NCBI RefSeq assembly: GCF_050306235.1
Contig: NZ_JBLWFH010000006.1
Coordinates: forward strand, 186,001-250,000
Length of the DNA: 64,000 nucleotides
Source of the DNA: Glaciecola sp947496235
GTDB taxonomy: Bacteria > Pseudomonadota > Gammaproteobacteria > Enterobacterales > Alteromonadaceae
Direction: 5' to 3'
This document shows positions 43,956-52,629 of the stretch, in pieces. The first letter of the stretch is position 1. Every line of letters begins with the position of its first letter. The notes under the pieces were generated by a model, which was given only the letters and a program-made list of their open reading frames with translations, searched no databases and was not told the origin of the DNA. The position numbers and the translations under genes are program-made.

Positions 43956-44287
43956 CTAAAGAGCATACTTGGTAGGCATTTAGCAATTTCACCATATAAT
44001 TTATGTCGTTCCTATAGGCGCTTGATTTTATCTAAAAACTTAAAATTAAGCGTCTTAAAGCCTTTTTAACCGACATACTTCGAAAATTTTGAGTTTTAGC
44101 GAAAAAAATCAACTTTATTCGCAGTTAAACTACAATTTCTGTTTAGAATCCAACAACTTTTTCATGTAAACTAACGGGCTTTTGTTAAAGGGTAGTTCGT
44201 TCAGTCAAAGTGCTGAAATCCAGCAAATATAGCAGGGGAACACTTAGTCGAAAGTCATCGACAAATCTATAGCTCAAAAATGAGGAC
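43956..44287. other. 332-bp gap ahead of pheS with strong secondary structure
   Basis: No coding sequence is convincing here. It contains a 13-bp stem (44017-44054, described separately) and, nearer pheS, a possible paired element AAGTG...CACTT with inner CTG...CAG at about 44198-44246. E. coli pheST is controlled by attenuation through a Phe-rich leader peptide. I saw no Phe-rich peptide here, so any leader control would be different. The pheS promoter was not resolved. Confidence 0.4.
44017..44054 (+). other. 13-bp hairpin between the Cys-rich gene and pheS
   Basis: GGCGCTTGATTTT (44017-44029) pairs along its whole length with AAAATTAAGCGTC (44042-44054) with two G-U pairs, around a 12-nt loop. 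A T5 run comes only after eight more bases, so it is an imperfect terminator or an mRNA leader structure. Confidence 0.5.
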
Positions 44288-45271
44288 ATGATGGAGCTCG
44301 AAGCAATCTTAAAAGAAGCACAAGAGGCTGTTGAACAAGCGAATTCAGCTGCAGAACTAGACAATGTGCGCGTAACTTTTATGGGCAAAAAAGGTAAGAT
44401 TACTGATCTAATGAAAGGGTTAGGTCAATTATCGCCAGAAGAGCGCCCTAAAGCCGGTCAAGAAATTAATAAAATTAAACAGCAAGTGCAAAGTTTAATT
44501 GGCGATAAGGTCACAGCATTAAAAGATGCTGAACTCAATGCAAAATTGAGCCAAGAGGCTATTGATATTAGTTTGCCGAGTCGAATGATTAAGGCAGGTA
44601 ATTTACATCCGGTTAGCCGCACCATTGCCAGAATTGAAAAGTTTTTCGGTGATATAGGCTTTGCGGTTAAATCAGGTCCTGAAGTGGAAGACGGTTTCCA
44701 CAACTTTGATGCGTTAAATATCCCTAAAAACCATCCTGCTCGAGCGGACCACGACACCTTTTACTTCAATCCAGATGTAATGCTCAGAACCCAAACTTCT
44801 GGTGTTCAAATTCGTACCATGGAAACCGAAAAACCACCTTTGCGGATTATTTCGCCAGGCCGTGTGTATCGAAATGATTACGACCAAACGCATACCCCAA
44901 TGTTTCATCAAGTAGAGGGCTTGATGGTAGACACTGATGTGAGTTTTGCTGAGTTAAAAGGTATTTTACACGATTTCTTACATCACTTTTTTGAAGAAGA
45001 CTTGAAAGTCAGGTTCAGACCTTCTTATTTTCCTTTTACTGAGCCCTCTGCAGAAGTTGATGTGATGGGTAAAGACGGTAAATGGTTAGAAGTATTAGGC
45101 TGTGGAATGGTGCATCCAAACGTGTTGAAAGCAGTCAATATTGATCCAGAGAAGTACACAGGTTTTGCTTTTGGAATGGGCGTTGAACGATTAACCATGT
45201 TGCGATATGGCGTTAACGATTTACGTGCTTTTTTCGAAAATGATGTACGTTTCCTCAAGCAATTCAAATAA
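44288..45271 (+). CDS. pheS: Phenylalanyl-tRNA synthetase alpha subunit
   Basis: 327 aa. An N-terminal coiled coil (about 1-85) binds tRNA, and the class II catalytic core follows with HPVSRTIARIEKFFGDIGFA, motif 2 RVYRNDYDQTHTPMFHQVEG, RPSYFPFTEPSAEVDV and motif 3 GFAFGMGVERLTMLRYG. It works as an alpha2-beta2 tetramer with PheT, whose gene follows after 13 nt. GAGGAC precedes the ATG; a second ATG is the next codon. Confidence 0.97.
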   Translation: MMELEAILKEAQEAVEQANSAAELDNVRVTFMGKKGKITDLMKGLGQLSPEERPKAGQEINKIKQQVQSLIGDKVTALKDAELNAKLSQEAIDISLPSRMIKAGNLHPVSRTIARIEKFFGDIGFAVKSGPEVEDGFHNFDALNIPKNHPARADHDTFYFNPDVMLRTQTSGVQIRTMETEKPPLRIISPGRVYRNDYDQTHTPMFHQVEGLMVDTDVSFAELKGILHDFLHHFFEEDLKVRFRPSYFPFTEPSAEVDVMGKDGKWLEVLGCGMVHPNVLKAVNIDPEKYTGFAFGMGVERLTMLRYGVNDLRAFFENDVRFLKQFK

Positions 45272-45284
45272 GTGAAAGTAAAGA

Positions 45285-47672
45285 ATGAAATTTAGTGAAT
45301 CTTGGTTAAGAGAATGGGTAAATCCAGCCTTAAACACAAATGAATTGTGTGAACAGTTAAGCATGGCTGGTTTAGAAGTAGATGGCGTTGAGGCTGTCGC
45401 AGGTGATTTTTCAGGTGTGGTTGTAGGAGAGGTTGTAGCCTGCGGTCAACACCCAGACGCTGATAAATTGCAAGTAACCAAAGTCAATGTTGGCGAAGAA
45501 GAATTACTTGATATTGTTTGTGGTGCACCTAATTGTCGTCAAGGACTGAAAGTCGCTGTAGCCAAAGTCGGCGCTGTTCTGCCTGGTAATTTTAAAATTA
45601 AGAAAGCGAAACTTCGAGGGCAGCCATCTTTTGGTATGTTATGTAGTTTTTCAGAATTGGGCATGGGTGAAGACCACTCGGGTATTCTTGAATTACCTGA
45701 GGATGCACCAATTGGCACTGATATCAGAGAATATTTGCAGTTAGATGATCAAATTATAGAAATTGATTTAACTCCGAATAGAGCAGACTGTTTAGGTATC
45801 AGAGGTGTTGCCAGAGAAATTGGAGTGCTAAATCAACTTGATGTTTGCTATCCAGAAGTGCATGCCATAGCGTCAACTACATCCTCGTCGCGAAGAATTC
45901 ACCTTGATGCGCCAGAAGCTTGTGCTCGCTACATTGGCCGCTCAATTAAAAATGTCGATTTAACCCAGCCTAGTCCGTTATGGTTAAAAGAAAAGTTGCG
46001 TCGAAGTGGAATTCGAAGCATAGATCCTATCGTGGATGTCACCAACTATGTGCTAATGGAATTCGGTCATCCTATGCATGCATTCGATGATGACAAGCTA
46101 TCTGGCGATATTCATGTTCGTTTGGCCAACGAAAATGAAAAAATTACCTTGTTAGATGAAACCACTGTTGAAATCCAACAAGACACCTTAGTCATAGCTG
46201 ATGAAGCTAAACCCTTGGCACTGGCCGGTATTTTTGGTGGTTTAGAGTCTGGTGTTACCGAACAAACGAAAAATATCTTTTTAGAATCGGCGTTTTTCAA
46301 CCCTGACCTTATGTTAGGTAAAGCCAGAGCTTATGGTTTGCATACAGATGCAAGTCATCGTTATGAACGTGGCGTTGATTTCACATTGCAACGTGAAGCT
46401 ATGGAGAGAGCCACGGCATTGTTAGTCGATATCGTGGGTGGAGAAGTTGGTGAAATTGTTGAAGCCGTAGCTGCAGAATATTTACCCCAGCGCGCAAAAG
46501 TAAGTCTTCGAAAAGCAAGATTAAAAAGAATTCTTGGACATGACATCGAAGATAATAGGGTTACCGATATTTTGAATAGACTCGGTTTAAGCTGTGAGTT
46601 TGATGGTGAAAGTTGGACGGCAACGGCACCCAACTACCGTTTTGATATCGCGATTGAAGAAGATTTAGTGGAAGAAGTTGCTCGTGTTTATGGATATAAT
46701 AATATTCCAAATCAGGCACCTTTGTCCCATTTGAACATGCTGGATACACCTGAGACTTCGGTAAATCTATCGCAATTAAAGCAGGTACTATTAAATACCG
46801 GTTTTCAAGAAGCTATTACCTATTCATTTGTAGATCCGAAAATACAAAAAGCCTTACTGCCTGAGGTTGATGGTTTACATTTACCCCATCCAATTTCTTC
46901 TGATATGTCAGTAATGCGGATGACAGTTGTGCAGGGTTTGTTGCAGGCGCTTTCATACAATCAGAATCGACAACAAGCCAATATTAAATTATTTGAAACC
47001 GGTTTGGTGTTTATACCTGATGAAACTCAACCGTCGGGTGTTGAGCAATTTCCTGTAATTGCAGGGGTAATGACGGGGAATCTGACGGGAGAACACTGGA
47101 CTATAGCAAGTAGAGCAGTTGATTTTTACGATGTAAAAGCTGCTGTTGAGGCATTGTTTGACGTATCTGATGCCAACGAATCCGTTGATTACCAAGTATC
47201 GGAAAGGTCCGCCTTACATCCTGGACAAAGCGCTGATATTTATGTGGACGGAAAATGTGTGGGCTTCGTCGGCGCTATTCACCCTAGACTAGAAAAAACC
47301 TTAGGTTTAAATGGTCGAACATTTGTGTTTGAAGTGGCGCAAAGTGCGTTAAATGTGAGAAAACTTCCATGGGCAACTAAAGTATCAAAATTCCCAATGA
47401 ATCGAAGAGATCTTGCATTCACTATAGACGAATCGCTAGAAATAGGTAAACTATTAAAAAGTATCAAAAAAATTGGCATATCAGAGATAGTTGACATAAA
47501 CTTATTTGATATCTACCAAGGTAAGGGTATTGAGGATGGTAAAAAAAGCATCGCAATATCTTTGTGGTTACAAAGTAGTGAACGTACTCTAGAAGATGAA
47601 GAAATCCAACTGGCAGTCGATAAGGTTGTTACTCATCTACAGGGACACTTCGGTGCAACATTGAGAGATTAG
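45285..47672 (+). CDS. pheT: Phenylalanyl-tRNA synthetase beta subunit
   Basis: 795 aa, the usual length. Domains in order: N-terminal with tRNA-binding OB fold (about 39-150, GVVVGEVVACGQHPDADKLQ), B3/B4 editing domain (about 210-390), B5 (about 400-470), the class II-like core, and C-terminal FDX-ACB (about 700-795, KVSKFPMNRRDLAFTIDESL). Co-transcribed with pheS and followed after 5 nt by ihfA, the conserved pheST-ihfA order. Confidence 0.97.
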   Translation: MKFSESWLREWVNPALNTNELCEQLSMAGLEVDGVEAVAGDFSGVVVGEVVACGQHPDADKLQVTKVNVGEEELLDIVCGAPNCRQGLKVAVAKVGAVLPGNFKIKKAKLRGQPSFGMLCSFSELGMGEDHSGILELPEDAPIGTDIREYLQLDDQIIEIDLTPNRADCLGIRGVAREIGVLNQLDVCYPEVHAIASTTSSSRRIHLDAPEACARYIGRSIKNVDLTQPSPLWLKEKLRRSGIRSIDPIVDVTNYVLMEFGHPMHAFDDDKLSGDIHVRLANENEKITLLDETTVEIQQDTLVIADEAKPLALAGIFGGLESGVTEQTKNIFLESAFFNPDLMLGKARAYGLHTDASHRYERGVDFTLQREAMERATALLVDIVGGEVGEIVEAVAAEYLPQRAKVSLRKARLKRILGHDIEDNRVTDILNRLGLSCEFDGESWTATAPNYRFDIAIEEDLVEEVARVYGYNNIPNQAPLSHLNMLDTPETSVNLSQLKQVLLNTGFQEAITYSFVDPKIQKALLPEVDGLHLPHPISSDMSVMRMTVVQGLLQALSYNQNRQQANIKLFETGLVFIPDETQPSGVEQFPVIAGVMTGNLTGEHWTIASRAVDFYDVKAAVEALFDVSDANESVDYQVSERSALHPGQSADIYVDGKCVGFVGAIHPRLEKTLGLNGRTFVFEVAQSALNVRKLPWATKVSKFPMNRRDLAFTIDESLEIGKLLKSIKKIGISEIVDINLFDIYQGKGIEDGKKSIAISLWLQSSERTLEDEEIQLAVDKVVTHLQGHFGATLRD

Positions 47673-47677
47673 GCAAC

Positions 47678-47977
47678 ATGGCATTAACCAAAGCGGAAAT
47701 GGCCGAACACTTGTTCGAAAAGCTCGGCATCAATAAAAAGGATGCAAAGGACTTAGTTGAATTGTTCTTTGAAGAAATCAAAGTTTGTTTAGAATCTGGA
47801 GAGCAGGTGAAATTGTCCGGGTTTGGAAACTTCGATTTGAGGACTAAGAATGAACGACCAGGACGCAACCCAAAAACTGGTCAGGACATTCCAATTAAAG
47901 CAAGGCGCGTGGTTACTTTCCGTCCAGGCCAAAAGCTGAAAAGTCGAGTTGAGAGTATTCCACCTCAAAATGACTAA
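47678..47977 (+). CDS. ihfA: Integration host factor alpha subunit
   Basis: 99 aa. MALTKAEMAEHLFEKLGINK at the N-terminus and the DNA-binding arm region GRNPKTGQDIPIKARRVVTF are those of IhfA. IHF bends DNA at many promoters and recombination sites. It follows pheT by 5 nt, as in E. coli, and overlaps the downstream lipoprotein start by 8 nt, which suggests translational coupling. Confidence 0.96.
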   Translation: MALTKAEMAEHLFEKLGINKKDAKDLVELFFEEIKVCLESGEQVKLSGFGNFDLRTKNERPGRNPKTGQDIPIKARRVVTFRPGQKLKSRVESIPPQND

Positions 47978-48548
47978 AGCTGTAAATCGTATTCTGAGGC
48001 GCACAATAGTATTGTGCGCTTTTTTCGTTGTTTTTGCTTGCAGTCAGCAAGTTGAAGAGTCTTCCCCAGAAACACTAAATCCGTCGGAAACACCTGCACA
48101 GCCATTGTTAACTTTGTCTGAGTTACTTTCTGCCACTGATGTAAAAGATGGTTTAGCCTCAGCGGCCGAGACTAATGATCAGATGCTTTTAAAACAATGG
48201 CAAGATAGGTTATTGCAAGCCGCTGACGAAGTATACTTGCTAGAATCAGAGAAAAAATTGCTTGAAGGGGAGCAAGGTATCATCTTTTTGTCTTTTCAAG
48301 GCATGAAAGTAAATTACCAAAGGGACTTTGAACAAGCGTTTTTTAACTTTGGTGATGTAGAACAGGTTTATCTGGACTATCCAGCTTTTGAATCTTTGCA
48401 TGGAAAAAGTCAGGATTTAGTCGAGCAGCGGGATAATCTAATTTCAAACGCCACGGAAAAACTCAAACAAAATGGTTTTCAAGGTGACGCCGAAGCTGAG
48501 GCTAAACGCCAGTGGCAACAGCTTATGCAGCAAGCGCAACAGAATTAA
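47970..48548 (+). CDS. Lipoprotein of unknown function
   Basis: 192 aa from the ATG at 47970, which overlaps the ihfA end by 8 nt; a TTG at 47949 would add seven residues. Signal peptide with lipobox VVFAC (Cys24), then a Ser/Pro/Glu-rich linker and a helical, charged body with LEGEQGIIFLSFQGMKVNYQ and a Gln/Ala-rich C-terminus. I do not recognise the family. Last gene of the pheST-ihfA transcript; its stop abuts the stop of the convergent acylase with no spacer. Confidence 0.75.
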   Translation: MTKAVNRILRRTIVLCAFFVVFACSQQVEESSPETLNPSETPAQPLLTLSELLSATDVKDGLASAAETNDQMLLKQWQDRLLQAADEVYLLESEKKLLEGEQGIIFLSFQGMKVNYQRDFEQAFFNFGDVEQVYLDYPAFESLHGKSQDLVEQRDNLISNATEKLKQNGFQGDAEAEAKRQWQQLMQQAQQN

Positions 48549-50858
48549 CTATTGCGCTTTTAAGGTAATTTGATGTTCAGTCGTTCTCGGTAACAATGGT
48601 ACAGATTGCTGCTCCACATAACCGCTGAAATTACTGTCAAAATACTTAGATAACGGGTGCATAGATTGACCGCCAGGTATGGTCAATATAGCATCTTCCA
48701 AATTGCCTAATTGCACAATAAATCTTTCAGAAGCACCAAAAGAAGTTGATTGCACGGCAGGCATAAAACTATCGCCAAATCCTGGGTATTCAGGCATATT
48801 AACCAAACCGCTTAATGGACCTAGGGCGCTGGAAAACGGGTGTCTAACTTTTAAAGCGTTTACTTTACCCCAAGTAATATCACTAAATGACGGCTTATCT
48901 GGTGTAGAATAACGGTCGATTAATTTGTCTTTACCTTTAAGATAAGCGGCTTTTAGCATCTCATCATAGTTAGCGTACTTATCATCTAGCCAGTTCATGG
49001 GTTGCTCTCGTAACAATTGCCAAATGGCAGACTCTATGGAGCGTATTAAAACACCGGTTTCGATCCCAGAAGGCTCAACTTTTCTTCGAATAGGTTGAAT
49101 AATTTCATTAATTACTTGGTTGCGAAAAATGCGCACCAAACTATATCCAGCCGAATCAGAACAAGCACAAGCTTGCCAATTTTCTAATTCTATTATGTCT
49201 TGTTCGTACAACTGAGGGTTTTGTTGCAGCGTCTGTAACAATAAATTATGCCAAGGCATTAAAAATAACGCGCGATTATCCAATTGCAGGTTATAAAAAT
49301 CCTGTTCAGTAAAACCGTTGCCTTGCATTAATTGATCGGCGATTTGTTGTTGCCTCGCGCCTAGCGCGTAACCACCATCCCCATATCGAGGCAAATCTTT
49401 GGTACTTACTACTCTGGCATTTGCTGACCAGACTCTGCCATGCGCTGGGTTAATCACATTCGCGGGTGAGTTTTCATTGCGATCCCATAACGCACTATAT
49501 TCAGAAGAGGGTATAGCAACCTTGGATGGCGTTGTGCGAGCTGTAATAGCCCCAGTCAATTGCCATGCAACATTTCCTAAGTGATCAGCAATTACCATGT
49601 TTTGCACAGGAATTCGAATCAACTTTGCAGTTTCTAATGCTTCATACACATTAGCGGCTAACGGAAGCTGGCTAAACCCCATATTTACAGCGTAATCAGT
49701 ATGTGCCACCCATTTTAATGCAAAAGGTTTGTTATCGATGTAACGCACAGGACCAAAATCGCTCATTTTTATTTCATATTGCACGGGATTTTGCCCAGCA
49801 ACATAGATAGCTTCGATTTCAGTTCTGATAGCGTCGTCATCAGTCAAGGCTACCCAATCCACGTTATCAACGTTTGAATTAGTAAATCCCCAAGCAATCT
49901 TATCTGTTGCGCCAACAATAACACCAGGTGTACCCGGCAGACTAACCCCTGTAATGCGAATATCCTGACCTTGTTGCGTATACTTCAACTGTGTTTTATA
50001 CCATAACGCTGGCACGTTTAGCCCCAAGTGCATATCGTTACTTAACAAAGCACCTTGCCCATTGGAAGTAAGGTTTCCGCTAACTGCCCAATTATTACTG
50101 CCAATATCAGCAGGCTCTTCTTCAGGGACATAAGGCAAATAAGTTACGCTATCCTCAGATGGAGGCGGCATGGGTATTTCAGGAGTGCTTGAAAGCCTTT
50201 CAATACTAAAATCCATTGTCGCCTGATAAGTACTAGGTTGAGTAAAAAACGCCAATAAGTGAGGAGAGGTTAATTGGCTGATACCAGTAAAGTTAAAATC
50301 ACGATTGATTTGACCTTGCTGCAAATCTAAATACATAGAATATGAAACCAACAACGAATCTTCAGGTCGCCAAGGGGAAAATTCAGAAGAGGTTAACCAA
50401 TATTCGAAAGGCTTAACTGAATATTGAGCTGCGGCGGCATTAACGCCATTAGCATAGGCCACTAACAAAGACTTTTCAGACGCTGAAAAAGCATTAAAAA
50501 TGTTAAACGCACGTTTTCTAAATTGATGAAACCTATGTTTTTTGTCTTGCTCAATTGCGCGTTGACCGATAATTTCTGAAAGTTCACCAGCGGCATTGCG
50601 TCTTAATAAATCAATTTGAAATAATCTATCCTGGCCGTGAGCGAATCCTAGAGCAAATGCTGCATCATTTATAGATTCAGCTTCTATGGTGACAGTGCCT
50701 AAATCATCTCTTAAGATTCGCACATCTTTTTCTATGTGAGTTGCTGTTAAATCATTATCTAAATCGGGTAGGCTTAACCACAAACCCATATACACTGTTG
50801 TAAATGCCAGCACGATTAACAACAGAATACTTATGCTTATCCATTTAAGTGCCTTCAT
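48549..50858 (-). CDS. Penicillin acylase-family (Ntn hydrolase) protein
   Basis: 769 aa. An N-terminal helix (about 5-28) serves as signal anchor. The alpha-chain block FALGFAHGQDRLFQIDLLRR precedes the autocleavage site DIGSNNWAVSGNL, whose Ser would become the N-terminal nucleophile of the beta chain. The family includes penicillin G acylases and acyl-homoserine-lactone acylases (PvdQ, QuiP); the physiological substrate is not evident. It overlaps the adenosyltransferase gene by 4 nt, so it ends the mfd-csiV-pduO run. Confidence 0.92.
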   Translation of the reverse strand: MKALKWISISILLLIVLAFTTVYMGLWLSLPDLDNDLTATHIEKDVRILRDDLGTVTIEAESINDAAFALGFAHGQDRLFQIDLLRRNAAGELSEIIGQRAIEQDKKHRFHQFRKRAFNIFNAFSASEKSLLVAYANGVNAAAAQYSVKPFEYWLTSSEFSPWRPEDSLLVSYSMYLDLQQGQINRDFNFTGISQLTSPHLLAFFTQPSTYQATMDFSIERLSSTPEIPMPPPSEDSVTYLPYVPEEEPADIGSNNWAVSGNLTSNGQGALLSNDMHLGLNVPALWYKTQLKYTQQGQDIRITGVSLPGTPGVIVGATDKIAWGFTNSNVDNVDWVALTDDDAIRTEIEAIYVAGQNPVQYEIKMSDFGPVRYIDNKPFALKWVAHTDYAVNMGFSQLPLAANVYEALETAKLIRIPVQNMVIADHLGNVAWQLTGAITARTTPSKVAIPSSEYSALWDRNENSPANVINPAHGRVWSANARVVSTKDLPRYGDGGYALGARQQQIADQLMQGNGFTEQDFYNLQLDNRALFLMPWHNLLLQTLQQNPQLYEQDIIELENWQACACSDSAGYSLVRIFRNQVINEIIQPIRRKVEPSGIETGVLIRSIESAIWQLLREQPMNWLDDKYANYDEMLKAAYLKGKDKLIDRYSTPDKPSFSDITWGKVNALKVRHPFSSALGPLSGLVNMPEYPGFGDSFMPAVQSTSFGASERFIVQLGNLEDAILTIPGGQSMHPLSKYFDSNFSGYVEQQSVPLLPRTTEHQITLKAQ

Positions 50859-51394
50859 GTAGCTACCTTTATGTCTGGTTTATTTTGTTGCATGTTGACA
50901 AACCTTGCAGCAACAAAAAAGTAATCACTTAATCGGTTGGTGAAAGCTAGTGCCAATGGATTTATCGAATGGTTTTTTTTTAAACTGACTAAATGCCTTT
51001 CAGCTCTGCGAGCAATGGTCCTACATACATGCAATTGGGCAGCCGTTATAGAGCCTCCAGGTAATATAAAAGAGGTCAGGGGGGCTAGTTGCTGTGACAT
51101 TTCGTCTATCCAAAACTCGAGCCTTTCAATCATGTCTTGGGTTAATTTATCTTCGTCAGATAAGGCAAACCCAATGTTAAAAATACTATTTTGAATAAAG
51201 GTTAAAGTTTCAACCAATATTTTATGCTTATTGTCATCGGTGACTAGTTGAGCAATCGCTAAGCCTACATTTGCATTGAGTTCATCAAAACTGCCGTAGG
51301 TGTCTAGTAAGACATGGTCTTTGTCTACCTTCAGTATTTGGGAGGTGTAAACAGAGGTTTGACCGGCGTCGCCTTGCTTAGTGTAAATTTTCAT
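50855..51394 (-). CDS. PduO-type cob(I)alamin adenosyltransferase
   Basis: 179 aa. N-terminal ATP motif YTKQGDAGQTSVYTSQ, the YGSFDELNANVGLA helix, and the C-terminal CRTIARRAERHLVSL with the Arg-Arg-x-Glu pattern identify the PduO/MMAB type. It transfers the adenosyl group from ATP to cob(I)alamin. No B12-dependent enzyme is adjacent. It shares one base with the csiV stop and overlaps the acylase start by 4 nt. Confidence 0.93.
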   Translation of the reverse strand: MKIYTKQGDAGQTSVYTSQILKVDKDHVLLDTYGSFDELNANVGLAIAQLVTDDNKHKILVETLTFIQNSIFNIGFALSDEDKLTQDMIERLEFWIDEMSQQLAPLTSFILPGGSITAAQLHVCRTIARRAERHLVSLKKNHSINPLALAFTNRLSDYFFVAARFVNMQQNKPDIKVAT

Positions 51395-52629
51395 TATTCA
51401 GACAAACCTTCAACTTGGTTAACAGGTGGGGTATATCGGTTTAATCTAACAACAATTCCAAACGCAGGATGATCAAAATAATGTATTTGACGGCTAATGA
51501 TACGGCGGCGCTGTTTGAACGGATAGACTTCTAGATAGGCTTGACCTTGACTGTCAATATCCACTTTGTAATGTTTAAATTCAGCCGTAATATTCAAATA
51601 GGGAATACTACCCACGTACTCTAGATAGACTTTAAACAATCCGGACAATTCAAAATCATTGAAATACACTTGTTGCTCGGTTGATAAATCCTCTTGTTTA
51701 GCCTCTAGACTTAACCAATCGATTTCAGGCGCGTTTTCCAAAGATTGAGCAATGTCATTTAGAACTGTGCTTATGCTTTGCTCTTCAGCCTCTAAAAAAG
51801 TTTCATCAACTTCTGTGGCAACCTCATCTGCTGGAGATAAATTAAGTTTATTGCCAGCAAACACCTTTATAAAATCTGCATTATCTTCTCCAAACACCAC
51901 CTGTTGTCGCCATATGGTGTAAAGTAAAGGTTTAACATCGGGCTGTTTAAAAACGCGATCCACGTATTTCTGCATGTGTAAATCTGACTCACCAACCGTT
52001 AGGTTTTGTCCAACGACATAGGCGAGATTGTTGAAGACACGGGTAGGCACTGATTCAAAACCCTGTACTGCATAGTCATCTACACAACCTATGGATATGT
52101 CATCGGTAATAGCTTCGGGAATTGAAAATAACGCTAAGTTTTGTTTGGGTTCTAATTCTGTCTCTGTCTCATTTTGGATGTTCGCTGTTTCTGTAGTTTC
52201 TGGTTCCGCTGAATCTATCTCATCAATAGGTCTATCAAATGTCATTGTATCTGCGTCATCTAACGCTTGTTGTACGTTGTGTTGTGGAGATAATAAGGTT
52301 AATTCTTCCACATCAACAAGAGTGTCAGGTTCAGTGCTAGGATTACAACTAGGAACAGCGAGATAAATGCCGTGCAACGGGTTTAAATTACGTAATATGG
52401 GTAAACTAAGTAAATCGGTCGCAATATTTTGTTGGAAATCAAAATTGCCAGCACTAAAGTCTTCATTTAAATTAGATGTTTGGCTACGTTTGAATATTGC
52501 GATCTCAACGTCAAACCACCATTCTTCATCTTGCTGCGCGGATGCTAAATTAAATCCAGTAGAGGAAATGTAAAAAACGGCGCTAATTACCAGGGTAAAC
52601 AAACGCACTGCAAAAAGTTTATTTTCCAT
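51394..52629 (-). CDS. csiV: CsiV-family envelope protein
   Basis: 411 aa from the ATG at 52629, which has AAAAGGA in front; a TTG at 52644 lies inside mfd. Signal peptide (about 1-31, ending in LASA). The conserved N-terminal WWFDVEIAIFKRSQ and C-terminal LFKVYLEYVGSIPYLNITAE and RRIISRQIHYFDHPAFGIVV match CsiV, a Shewanella protein reported to bind peptidoglycan and to support lipid II/PBP1a function. The middle (about 110-190) is acidic and low-complexity. It overlaps the end of mfd by 11 nt. Confidence 0.85.
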   Translation of the reverse strand: MENKLFAVRLFTLVISAVFYISSTGFNLASAQQDEEWWFDVEIAIFKRSQTSNLNEDFSAGNFDFQQNIATDLLSLPILRNLNPLHGIYLAVPSCNPSTEPDTLVDVEELTLLSPQHNVQQALDDADTMTFDRPIDEIDSAEPETTETANIQNETETELEPKQNLALFSIPEAITDDISIGCVDDYAVQGFESVPTRVFNNLAYVVGQNLTVGESDLHMQKYVDRVFKQPDVKPLLYTIWRQQVVFGEDNADFIKVFAGNKLNLSPADEVATEVDETFLEAEEQSISTVLNDIAQSLENAPEIDWLSLEAKQEDLSTEQQVYFNDFELSGLFKVYLEYVGSIPYLNITAEFKHYKVDIDSQGQAYLEVYPFKQRRRIISRQIHYFDHPAFGIVVRLNRYTPPVNQVEGLSE

